Assembly: GCA_024345305.1 (NCBI GenBank)
Contig: BRON01000004.1
Span: 1,240,001 to 1,304,000, forward strand
DNA length: 64,000 nucleotides
Reading direction: 5' to 3'
DNA from: Mrakia gelida
Lineage: Eukaryota > Basidiomycota > Tremellomycetes > Cystofilobasidiales > Mrakiaceae
Shown here: piece after piece, positions 44,264-55,375 of the stretch
Layout: the number at the start of each line of letters is the position of its first letter
Position numbering within the stretch: the stretch's first letter is position 1
The notes under the pieces: generated by a model
The model's database searches: none
What the model was told of the DNA's origin: nothing
The model's input: the letters and a program-made list of their open reading frames with translations, nothing else
Made by a program: the position numbers and the translations under genes

Positions 44264-46879
44264 TCACTCCTCCTGTCGGATCTTTCCCAACTTCTCCATC
44301 GCCTTCCTCGACTCTCCCTCTTGCCAGCTACCTCTAACGAGATCCCTCAGCCCCTTCATTCTCTCTTTCATCCTTCTTCCCGTCTCTCCCTGTGCAGCTT
44401 CGAAGACGGTTCGAAGCTCCTCTCGAATCGCCTCGTCCGTCCCGACGACGGTTCCTCCTCGAGCGAGAGGTCGTCCGATGTTGGTTCCAGTTCTGACCTG
44501 AAGGAGCTCGAAGCCTACTCCGTAGGTCTGGGAGAGGACGGAGGCGACGAAGGGCTCTGGGGAAGAAGAGAACGATTGAGAGTCGTCCAGGTTAGCTTCG
44601 GTCGCGTCGGCGCCGTTGTCGGGCACGAGAGAAAGGTGCGAGACCAGACTCACGATCTGTTGCAAGTGGCCCTGGAGGGAGGCAGGCGCGAAGGTGGAGC
44701 AGAAGGCGGAAGGGGTGAGTTCGAGTTGCGTGGAGAGAGGAGCGACGACGACGAGAGCTCAAAAGCGATGATGGGAACGGTGTTGACGATGCATTCGTTA
44801 ACTCTGTTCGATGAAGATGATTCGAGTCAGTATTTGTAAGAAGCGGAAAAGCGGAAGTAGAGGAAGGAGAGGAAAAGCGAGACGAAGAAACTCACGTGTT
44901 GGATCCTCCGTGAGTCAAGCACCAGCCGAGGGCGTCGTGACTGAGAACTGATTGCTGAGGGACCCAGCTGAAATCAGACCAAAAAAGTCAGGTCGAGCTT
45001 GAGGGTGACGCGGGACGAGACCTACGGGGACGAAAAAGGAAGAGGAAGAGACGAGACACAACGCGACTCACTCGGCGACGATCCCTCTCCCCTCAGGGCT
45101 CTGCTCGACGATTGCTTGGACTTCGTTGGGAAGATCAGTCGTAGCCCAGGCGAGGACGTATCGGAGAGCCGTAGTGGAAGGAAGAGAGTTGAGGGTTTCG
45201 AAGAGCGCGAGGAGTTGCGAAGTTTCCGAAGGGACGACGATGGTTCCGAAGCTGCTCGAGAGGCGGGGAGGGAGTCAGCACTTGGAGGCAGAGAGCGTGG
45301 AGTTTAGACGAAGAAAAAGCGCACCTGATGAGCAAGACCGATCCAGGACCTCGTTCGTCGAGGGCTCGATCCAGAAACTCCATCACCTCGCGTCCCTTGT
45401 CCTCTCCTCCAAACTCAACGGCGACGGATCTTCCTCGAGCAGGATCCTCGAGCTGGTCCCAGAAGGATGGATTGAACTGAGGTCCGACCTGCGAAGAGGA
45501 GGGAGGTCGCACAGGTCAGACTCGAGCGAAGAAAGACAAGACGGTTTGGGGTGACGAAGTCGAGGAAGGGACGGCAGTCGACTCACAGCGTAGTACTCTC
45601 CTTTCTTACCGTCCTGGTGACTCATTAAACTCTCGAGAGCATCTTTGACGTCGGGTTCCATCTCGAGAGTCCATGGGAGGATGAAGCCGTCGAGGGAGGT
45701 TCGGAAAGCAGCCGAGATGATTTTCATCCCTGCGATCATTCCGTCGGGCACGGTTCTCATGTGAGGCTGGGTTTGATGCTCGTAGCCAACTGAAGAAACC
45801 GAGAAGAAGATATAGGAGCGAAATTAGACCAGGCAGGGATAGACGAGGAAGAAGAGAGGAAGAACGAACAGTAAGGAGGAACTCCAGGCGTCTGTTCAAG
45901 TTGAGTCTGAGCCGCGGTGTAGTCTCGAACGACGTCCATGTCGGTCGCTCCTGAGTCCAGCATCTTGAAGATCTTCTCCCAGTCGGCGTTGAACAGGTGT
46001 GGAAAGAAAAAGGAGGGGCTCAGCGAGGCGAAGGGAAGACGCGACGAGATCGAGAGAACGGAGCGAGAACGGACTCAATGCTGACGATCCCTGTGGAAAG
46101 AGACATAGAAAAGAGGAGGTCAGCTCTGAATGTCTCGAGAAAAGGGGTGTAGAGAGGAAGCTCACAGGAATCGCGCAGAAACCCAGCAGCTTGTTCTTCG
46201 TCGTCCAACCGAGCTTCGCCTCGACGCCTGCTTTGACTGGGAGGACCCAAGGAAGGATGAGAAGGTTGGCGATGACGACTTGAGGTGGAAGTGAGTACGG
46301 TTGGTGAGCCGGGTCGAGAGGAACTCCCTGAACGACAAAGCAAAAAGAAGTACGAAGTCAGCTCGCGTCTCCTCCCCGCCTCGAAAAGGTAAGCGGGTGG
46401 TGAGCAGCAATGCAAGGGATTCGACGAACCATCAAGAGCTTGCCATAAGCCGGAGCGAAATCTGCGGCGATGCTCCTCTCGACAGTCATGATGTCTCCCC
46501 ATGCGAGCTTCTCGTCGTTCCCGCCCTTCCCCAAGCAGAGCAGGAAGAAACGAGCCTTCGCTTCGTCTGTGAGCTCGTGTCGAGTCATCTCGGCTTCGAT
46601 CTTGGCGAAGTTTCCGACGTAGGCAACGAAGGTGATGAAAAGGTGAGAATGGAGGGTGAGGAGGTTGAGAGCGAGGTTCAGAGTCGGTCTGGAGCGAAGA
46701 AGAAACGATCAGATCGAATTAGCGGCGAGCGCCGTTCACAAGGAACGCGAGATGCAGAGGAAAGAAGAGCAGACGGACCTGGTGTGCCCGTAGCTAGTTC
46801 GTGCTACGAAGAGGTAGTGTTGAGGCTTGAGCGAGGGATGGGAGGAGGAGGGAGGAGATGGAGTCGACGGCGTGGTCAT
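44264..46879 (-). CDS. UDP-glycosyltransferase (GT1 family)
   Basis: This transfers a sugar from a UDP-sugar to a small acceptor such as a sterol or other lipophilic compound. Around ten exons join, starting MTTPSTPSPPSSSHPSLKPQ. The N-terminal Rossmann start is HYLFVARTSYGHTRPTLNLA, as in UGTs (HxxP-type loop with the acceptor-activating His). The C-terminal nucleotide-binding domain has SVLLISFGTIVVPSETSQLL, then the signature ESWVPQQSVLSHDALGWCLT followed by HGGSNT, the core that contacts the UDP-sugar (WxPQ, HxxxG, HGGxNS). It ends RKAMEKLGKIRQEE at TGA 44264-44266. No signal peptide or C-terminal membrane anchor is evident, so it is likely cytosolic. The acceptor cannot be inferred. It is tandem with the ASNSD1-like gene. 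Confidence 0.88.
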
Positions 46880-47155
46880 GCTGAGGAAGAGAAACGAGGT
46901 GGATGTAGATGGAGGAAAGAAGAAGGAAGGCGAGCGGTCAGTTTCCACCCCGAGTTTTGTAGTCGAAACGAAGAAGAAGAGGCTTTAGGGGTACGAGCGA
47001 GCTGGGTGTTTACGTACGATCGAAGGCGGGCGAGACGGGTTTGCGAGGAACGATGCGCATCTGCTTCGAAAGGAAAGATCTTGTGAGCAGAGACGCCACA
47101 GAGGCAGAATCACTTGCCTGACAGATAGCCACACAGATTAGTGCGAACCCCATGC

Positions 47156-49981
47156 TCATCCCTCCTCCTCCTGCTTCGAACCAGTCGACGCGTCCCCTCC
47201 TCCTCCTCCGACTTTCTCCTTCCCCATCCCCTTCCTCCCCATCTTCTTCTCTCCACCACCCCCCCTTCCCTCCCCACCCTCAACCTCCATCTTCGCACTC
47301 CTCGCACCGAACTGCATAGCCCTCTTCTTTCTTCCTCTCGTCTCCGTCAAACCCAACCTCCCAGCAGCGATCCTCAACAACAGCTTGTCCCCGATCGCGA
47401 CTCCGCCCTCACGAGGTTCAGTGTATCGGAAGTCCATCTTCTGATCGATGGGGAAGGAGGAGAGGTGGTCGATGAAGGAGAGGGAGAGGAAGGGGTAGCG
47501 GGATTCCTTGGAGTGGGAGGAGATGATCCGGTCGTCGCGTCCGAGGTTCCGAGTTGGGATTCGAGTGAGGTCGAGTTGGATCTGAGGGAGGGAAACGAGA
47601 GTCAGCGAGCATCGACGACAGCAAGGAGGGATAGTATCGAACCTCCTGAACAACGCCTTCCCACCCAGCAGTCTCGTAAGCTCGTCGATGTCGAGCGTAT
47701 CCTCCAAGTTGTCTGAGCGAAACGAACGACCGAGCGTAGGGCTTCATCAGCGAACGACGACGACGAGAGGTGAAGACGAGATGAGGACTCACTCGTCCGC
47801 TCCCAAGCCACTCAACAGCACCTTCGCTCGACTCGTATAAGGTATCCGAGCTAGGGGATCCGTGGGCGAGGGAAGAGAGCCGATACCTCGAGAGGCGAAG
47901 AAGAGGGCGAGGGCGAGACTCTGCGAAGATTGAGTAGAGCTGGATGTCAGCCAGGAGAGCCAGAAGCGAGAGAGTAAGATATGAAGACTGACCAGATCCA
48001 TGATAGTCTCGTTGGGGAACATCAAGCTCAGGACGTGAGGCGTCAAGCGAGCACATTCCTGTCGAAGAGTCGCGTCGAAAACGAGCGAGTCAGCGCGCTT
48101 CTTCAGCTCCGAAAGCGGGGAAGAAGTGGAAAGATGCTCACCTCGTACGGTACATCTACTTCAACAAAATTCCATATCCGATCAGGTCTCAGTCGTCTCC
48201 TGTTTGATTGGACGAATCGAAACGAAAGCGTCAGTCTCGAGCTCGAAACCAGAAACGACGACTTGAAACACTCACAGTTCCTCAACACCCTCCAACCCAG
48301 TCAGCCGATCCGGAACCCCGTACACCCGTTGCCTCTTTTCCTCGTCCGTCTCCTCCTCTACAGCCGGCGACGCGACTTTTCCCTCAGGAGGACCTCTCGC
48401 TTTGCCCTTCGCCTTCGAGCTCGCCTGCTGTCGCTGAAGCTGAAGGATATTCTGGAGGGAGCGAGGGTTCTCGAAACCGACGTTGAGGAGATCGATGGGT
48501 TCCGAGGGAGGGATAAAGCTGAGTTCGGAGGAGAAGAGAGGAAGTTGGGAGTCCGTGAGAAGAGAGGAAACGAAGGAGAGCGAGTGAAAGACGCGTCGAA
48601 AGGAAACGCACCGATCAGAAAGAAGAGCGATGACGGTACAGTCGATGCCGCCTGAGAAGAGGATAGCTAGACGAGCTGAGGAGGGTTCACTGAGGGGATA
48701 CCAGAGAGGCGGTGAGTCAGTAGAGCGAGAAGCGGAGGCAACGAGAGGGAAGAAGACTGACCTCGCAGGAGGGATGTTGTCGACTCTTCGTCGAACGCTC
48801 TCGCTCAAAGCGTTGATCATCTCGTCGGCAGCCGAGGCTAGGATGGGATCGTCATCTGGAAAGGCTGTTGGATTCGGGAGAGGTGTCGAGAAGGAAGGCG
48901 AGGGCAGCGTGATGTTGACCGGAGAGATGGACGTCTGTAGAGAAGTCGACAAAGAACGCAGGGTCAGATCGGACGAGCAAACCGCCTGCACAAAAAGGAG
49001 TGAGCTCACGAAGGGCAGCCGAGACGAAGTAGGCTCTGGACTTCGAGATAGAATTTCGATAAGAGAAGAACCGTCGAGTGTCTACGAAGAAGCAGAGAAG
49101 AGAGATCAGCGCTTGAACGAGACGAGGTGGAGAAGAAGCGTCAACTCACAAACTGGTCCAACTCGATCTTCAGCATCCCCTCGCAGCCAATCTCCTTCCA
49201 ATCCCATCCCTGAGTCTCCTTCGTGGCCACGCTAGCAAAGATGAGCCGTGGCCTCGTTGGTGTTGGCCTTGAAACGAGAAGAGATCGTCGTCCGAGAGGG
49301 TCTCGCGAAACGAACAGGGTTCGAGTTGCGGCCTGGAGGAGAACAGAGACGCGAAAGGCAATGAGCTCGAGAAGATAAAGAAAGGTCGAGCGACGTCTGG
49401 CTTACATGGAAGTATATCATCGCCCATCTTCAAGAGAAAGCGCCAGCAACGGGTCAGCTCGAGTGAGGGAGGGAGCGAAACGTCGAGCTCAACGAGACTC
49501 ACGGTCCTTCCACCTCTCCAAACACCTTCTTGACCTCCTCCTCCTTCCCACCCGTAAGCTTTAACTTCTCCCACACAGCAAGCGTGTCACTTCCTCCTGC
49601 GAGATCGAGCCCTCCAAATACCTGTCCGTTCCAGCAGAAGACGTCTTCCGAGTCTTGATCGACGACGGGCTGAACGAACGTCGAAGGACCTCGGAGGTGA
49701 AGGACTGAGGAGAAGAACGTGAGAGTTTGCTGAGAGGAAGAGGGGATGGAATGAGTGTGGGTGAGATGGGAGTCGGTACCTGAAGGGAGATTAAGAGGTT
49801 GGGGTCAGCAAGAGAAGGAGAAGCAGGGAGGGGGGGAGGAGGGGAAGGAGAAAGTTGTGAGCTCGAAGCTCGACTCACCTCGAGATGCGTTGGCTGCTAC
49901 TAGACCTGCCCACTCCTGAGGGAGGTGTGCCTCCTCGGATCCCTCTGAGCAAAGGGAGAGACAGAAGGCTATGCCACACAT
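47156..49981 (-). CDS. Asparagine synthetase domain-containing protein (ASNSD1-like)
   Basis: This pairs a class II glutamine amidotransferase domain with an asparagine-synthase-like ATP-pyrophosphatase domain. The start is fixed by MCGIAFCLSLCSEGSEE: Cys2 becomes the N-terminal nucleophile after Met removal. Next are FCWNGQVFGGLDLAGGSDT, GPWAMIYF and LFVSRDPLGRRSLL, all expected for the glutaminase. The second domain has LAILFSGGIDCTVIALLSDR, the SGGxD ATP-binding loop, then VLLSGLGADE and LLGGYARHRR. These resemble the synthase domain, in which SGxGADE-LxGGY is conserved. The Lys/Gly-rich tail ends SKQEEEG. ASNSD1-type proteins are shorter and more diverged than Asn1/Asn2, and their activity is not established. 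It is divergent from the phosphatase gene. Confidence 0.9.
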
Positions 49982-50597
49982 CTCCTGACGTCGAGCTAGA
50001 TGGGGAAGAGGAGGGAGTCGAAGGAAGGAAGTCGGTGTTGAGCTCGACGCCCTGATCGACTCGAAATGTTCGTTCTTTCCTACAGGTGCCCTTCGGAACC
50101 AAAACCTTTCTCTCCTCGTAGGATCTATTTCGATATCCCCATCTCCTCGACAAGCTCCGTCTTCTGGGTTTTGCTTCCATTTGGTAGTAGGAATCCAGTC
50201 GGAGTTTCGCGTCTGATCGAGTCGAGCGGACGCGGTTTCAACTCATCACCGTCTCGCGGTTTCTCTCCTGCTTCCGACGGGGCACGAAGAAAGCAGAAAA
50301 CAGTTTGGATGACGAACATGGGCGGGTTGGCTTGAGAATTTTATTCCTTTCGGGCCCATCGTCGGCGAAAGGGCCTGGCCTCCTCCAGAGAGAGGGGAGG
50401 GAAAACCCGTCAGCTCGCTCGTCGCGGGCTGATGGACCGCTTTCGTTCGCCCTTTCCGACCCTCCGTCAGCAAATTTTCCCACAAAATTTCGGCGAGTGA
50501 TCAATCAGCGAGAGAAGCTTATATATGATGCTCTTCTGTTGATGTTTTGGCTGCAGATTCTCTTGAGAAAGACACTTTTCCAACGGAGGCTGAGCCC
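49982..50597. promoter_or_regulatory. Divergent promoter of ASNSD1-like and phosphatase genes
   Basis: This 616-bp region lies between the two ATGs. A TATA-like run (TTATATATG) at about 50518-50526 lies some 75 bp upstream of the phosphatase ATG at 50598, the clearest such element in the window. Confidence 0.5.
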
Positions 50598-53500
50598 ATG
50601 ACGTTCTTTCCTCCTCCTCCTCCCTCCCTCTCCTCCAACGCTCACCAACTCTCCCTTCCCTCCTCCTTCCCGTTCTTCCCTCCTTCTCCCTCTCCCCATC
50701 TCTCATTGAGCATGGTCCCTGAACCTCCCTCCTCCCCTCCTCCTCTTGCTGGGAAGCGCAAACCTTCCTTCGCTCTTGGAGGGTTCCCTCCTTCTACCCC
50801 TCTCGCCATCGACCACCCTGATCCCTTCTCGTTTCGACAACCTCAACCTGAAACTCCCTACTCAAATCCATGGCAGAACCTCTTCGCTCAGTCAGGAGCT
50901 CCTACACCCTCCGTCCTACCCCCCGACTCTCCCTTCGCTCCTGTGAACGCTGTAGGGTTTGGATTCCCTGGCGGCGGAGGCGGTCGACGAGGGAGTCTCG
51001 GTCATCCTGGGGTGTCTTCTGGCTTCTCCAACCTCACAATCGGGTCACCAGCAAGACCGACAGCAGCATCGGAGGAACTAGGGCCACCAGTAGAACTCAT
51101 GGGTCCTCCAACAACCTTTACTCCGAAGCTACCAGCAGGGGCAGGTCAAGCCCTATGGCCACCGGGCTCGTCCTCCTCCCTTCCTCTCCCTCCACCACCA
51201 ACTAATCTCACCCACCCTACCCTCTCCAAGGACGCAAACGGTCGTCTCTTAGGAGGTGCCTTGGGTGGATCAGGTCGCAGAACTTCCCAGTGAGTACTCA
51301 AACCACCCTCCTCGATCGATTCTACGAGAGAGAAGCGAGCTCAAAGGAGAAGGCGATTTCGGCTGCTGACCGACGACCTTCTCTCTTCTCTTCGTTCCTT
51401 CTTTCCACCAAAAGACCCCTTCCTTCAACCTCTCGCATCAAACCTATCTTCCCAGCTCAAATCCCAGTCCCCATTCCTCCCACATGGCTCATCCTCGACC
51501 TCCGAACCCACCACCTCTTCACTCAATCTCGAATCCCTTCAGCCATCCCAATCACCATCCCTTCCACTCTCCTCCGTCGTCCAAACTTCACCCTCGCCAA
51601 AGTCCTCCCCATGCTCGCCTCAGATCACGATAGAGAACGTCTCCAGCAGTTCAAGGTCGGTCTCGAAACAGTCTCGACCATCCTCGTCTACGACCAGGAC
51701 GGTCTCACGTCGCAGGAAGGAGGAGTCCTCCAAGGGCTGCTCAACAAGTTCGAGAAGGAAGGCTTCGGAGGAGAGCTTTGCCTGGTTCGAGGAGGCTTCC
51801 TCACGGTCCAGAGGGCTGGGATCCATGGTCAGGTGGAGTCGACCTCGATAACTCCTACGGGAGAGTCGACGAGCAGAGCTGTCAACGGACGAGATCTACC
51901 TGTGAGTCGGTTCTCCGTCCTCCCCTCATCTTCGTCGAATGTCATGAAGCGACGATCGTGATTTCTCCGCCCGTTCTGCCTTCTTCTTGTACTTTTCTTT
52001 GTTCGCTGACCTTCTACTTTCTGCTGTGTGTCCTCTCGTGCAGATCCAAGCCTTCCAGCAGGGATCCGTCAACGCTTTCGGACGTCAGACTGGTACCGAC
52101 GTGAAGATGGGGTCGCGCAGTGAGTTTTGCGTTCTCTTTCCCTTCCTTCTCCTTCCGTTTTCTTGGCTTTTCGCTGACCTCTTCGCGTTCTCTAAACGCT
52201 CTCTTCCTCTCTCCCTTCAAGGTGCCACCTCCGGATCTTCCACCGCTACCGCCAACCCAGGCTTCTCGACTCGAACGAACAACGGAGGACCCAACTCCCA
52301 AACCACTCCAGCCACTCAAACCCAAGCCGCCAACCCCTTCTTCGACAACATCCGTCAGAACGCCGAACTCGCTCAAGGAATCACTGAACGAATCCCTCTC
52401 GACCTCCCTACCTCCACCGTCGAACGAGCGAGAGATCTCCCCGGATGGCTGAGGGAACTCGTCATGGCTTCCCCTGGCGAAGCGTCCGAGATCCTCGCGA
52501 TGCAGTTCTACAAGATCGAGCTCGGAGAGCAGAGGAGGCTTCAAGGGATCATGGATCATCACACGAGAAACCCTGGAGATGCGATCATGGAGAGTGGGAG
52601 TGATAGCGATGGGATGAAGCGAGGTGGGACGACGCCCGGCGCGGCTGGGGCTGGAGGCTCGGAGAAGAGGAGCGAGGGTGGTGGAGATTACTTCCCTTAC
52701 AGTATCACGGCTGGGTTGGAGAAAGGAGGGAAGAACAGGTGAGTCATCCCCTCTCTGGCGTCGGTGATTTAGCAAATGAGGACGAAAGGCTTGATTAACT
52801 GACGCGCGAAACCTTCCTCTTTCTTGTCTGACCCCTCAGGTTCAAGAACATCTGGCCGTTCGACCACGGTGAGCTAGCATCTCTCTCTTCGTCCCTTCAT
52901 CCATCATCCACTGACGAGCTTTTGTTTCGTTTCGATCAGCCCGAGTCCGACTCAACGAGCCTTGCGTCGACGATGGATCCGACTACATCAACGCGTCCTT
53001 CATTCAACCTCGAGCGACCAACAAGCGGTACATCGCCACTCAGGGACCTCTACCATCGACGTATCGAGACTTCTGGACTCTCTGCTGGGAGCAGAACGTT
53101 CGGGTGATTGTCATGTGAGTCGAATCGCGTCGAATCAAACTTCTCGCCTTCTCGTTGAGCGCGTTTTCTGACTGCCTCTCGTCCGTTCTTCCAGGTTGAC
53201 GAAGCAGCACGAGGGCGGACAAGTCAAGTGTGGAGACTACTGGAGCGATCAGACGTACGGAGCGATGAAGCTTCATCCCATCGGAGTCGAAGGAGGAGTC
53301 GACGAGGCTCACGTCCCCGAAGGAGGAGGATTCTTCTTCGCCGCTCCCAAGCCAGCAGCTGCTCCCGTCCCTGGAGCTCGAGCCACCATCAAACGATCCT
53401 TCCATCTCACCCACTCCGACTACCCAGACGAACCTCCTCGCCTCATCACCCAGATCCAGTACATCTCCTGGCCCGACTTCGACATCCCCGAGCAGCCTTC

Positions 53501-54951
53501 GGATCTCCTCCACCTCATCCGAGACGTCAACGAGTGCCACGACTCCGCCGTCGCCGACGCTCACGTCAACGGAACCAAGGAGCCAGGACCCGTCGTCGTT
53601 CACTGCTCGGCTGGAGTCGGAAGGACGGGAAGCTATGTGATCGTTGACGCCGTTCTCGACGCGATCAAGAGGGAGATGCTCTCGAAGAGGGAGGTCTTGG
53701 CCAAGAGGAGCTTCGATCGTCGAGCAGCAGGAGGAATCGGAGAAGACGCTCAGCAGAAACCACCAAAACGGATCCACACTCCTCCCGTCTTTGGATCGGA
53801 AGTCGTCGCGTCGCCCAACCCTCTCGCCTCGACTCAAGGATCTTCGTCTCCCCCGTTCGACGAGTTCCCTGGACTCGCACCTCGTACGGTCTCCGGCGGA
53901 GACTCCATCAGCAGCACCTCATCAGCAGGATCGAGGTCGTTCCCTACCCAAGCCAGCCTCTTCCCTCCTCCTTCAGGTCTCAACGGAGGAGGATCCCTCT
54001 CCCCCGAACCCACCGACCTCACTCCACCTCCCTTCTTCTCCTCCTCTCCCATCTCCGCCTTCGCTCAACCCTCCTTCAACTTCAACTCCATCAACATCAA
54101 AGAACGGTCGCGGACACCATCCTTCTCCTCGGCGGGTCCCAACTCGCTCGTCACCTCGGCAGCTCCCTCGCTCTCGACGTCGGTCGCTTCGTCGTCCAGG
54201 GCCTTCTCGAGAGAGAGTTCACCTCAGGGACCGGACAGCCATCGGCATGCTGCTACGACGGAGGACGGGTTCGCTGCTCCCAGGAGACAGCATCGAGGAG
54301 GGAAGGACTCGCTGCCTGCCTCTGCGCCGACGCCGCTGGGAGATATGAGCGAGCCGATTCGAGCTATCCTCGAGGACATGAGGCAGCAGAGGATGAGCCT
54401 GTGTCAGACGTTGAGGCAGTACGTGTTTGCTTATCGAGGTGAGTCTTTCGTTTTGCTTCTTCTGCTCACGTCCCTCGAAGTCGCCTCGATCCTGACTCTT
54501 CGCTCTTTGTTCGTTCCCCTCGTTTCAGTGGTCATCCAAGGGATCCTCGATATGGTAGACGAAGATAGAGGTAGAGATTCCTACGACTCTCATGACGACC
54601 ACAAGAAGCGACAAGGTCAGCTCAACCCCTCTTCTTCTCGCCTCGGGACGAAACGATCGAACGCGTCGCTGACTCTTCTTTCCCTCTTCTTTTCGCCTCT
54701 CAGCCTCCCCAACCGATCTCCAATCCACCCTATCCAAGCGACCTTCCATCAAACTCCCCAAAGCCCGCCCTAGACGCTCCTCCAAATCCTCCTCCGTCCC
54801 ACCTCACTCCCACCCGCTCGTCAACGTCTCCAACTCCTCGTCCGTCTCGTCCTCCGACCTCGAACCCATCCCTGCTTCCGCCACCCTCGAAACAGGGCCC
54901 GCGATCCCTCATCCTCATCCGACGCTCGTGCATCACTCGAGCTCGGGATGA
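50598..54951 (+). CDS. Protein tyrosine phosphatase with rhodanese domain
   Basis: This dephosphorylates phosphotyrosine, in fungi chiefly on MAP kinases. The first 230 residues are Pro/Ser/Gly-rich. A rhodanese-like (CDC25-homology) block follows: PPTWLILDLRTHHLFTQSRI, then TILVYDQDG with Asp where rhodaneses have catalytic Cys, so it is probably a docking domain. The PTP domain starts KNIWPFDHARVRL, with YINASFIQP, YIATQGPLPSTYRDFWTLCW, the WPD loop in YISWPDFDIPEQP, and the signature VVHCSAGVGRTGSYVIVDAV with catalytic Cys and Arg. The Q-loop (SLCQTLRQYVFAYR) is also present, but about 230 residues of Ser/Pro-rich sequence separate it from the signature. The start ATG is at 50598; the tail is basic and ends HHSSSG. 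Related proteins are S. cerevisiae Ptp2/Ptp3 and S. pombe Pyp1/Pyp2. Confidence 0.92.
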
Positions 54952-55375
54952 TGGCGGATCGAGGAGGACAGGTTCGTTAGGTTCGTCGGTGCACGGTGAT
55001 GGTTGGATCTGTTTCGTTCGAGCTCGATGAACTCGTTTTTTTCTTCCTTCTTTCTTTCTTTTTACACTTCTAGTTTTTCTTTGCTCTCGTCTGTCTCGAC
55101 CGATCTCTTTCTCTGTATCTCTGCATACTTCTCTTACACCCTTGCATACTGTATCAATCCGATCACGTTCTTTTCTTCTCTCCGATCTTCGTTCGAGTCG
55201 CGAGATCCGCGAGCCCGACCGAGACGCTCTGTTTCTCTCCTCTCCAGCATCGCGCGACGTGGTAAAAGAGGACACGAACAATATCATAGAAGATGGTTTG
55301 ATATCGAGAGAGCAAAAAATCATCATGGCAAACCAAGCCCAACGGACCCCTTCAACCCTCGCGAAGCAACCCAAC
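54952..55375. other. Convergent 3' intergenic region
   Basis: This holds the 3' UTRs of the phosphatase (plus) and the CCCH gene (minus). It is T-rich at 55035-55145, as expected for a 3' UTR with polyadenylation. Frames here are short and unsupported. Confidence 0.45.

Noticed and set aside
53228..54348. Arg/Ser-rich frames overlapping the phosphatase gene
   Set aside because: They are out-of-frame shadows of the phosphatase coding sequence, which carries the catalytic motifs in another frame.
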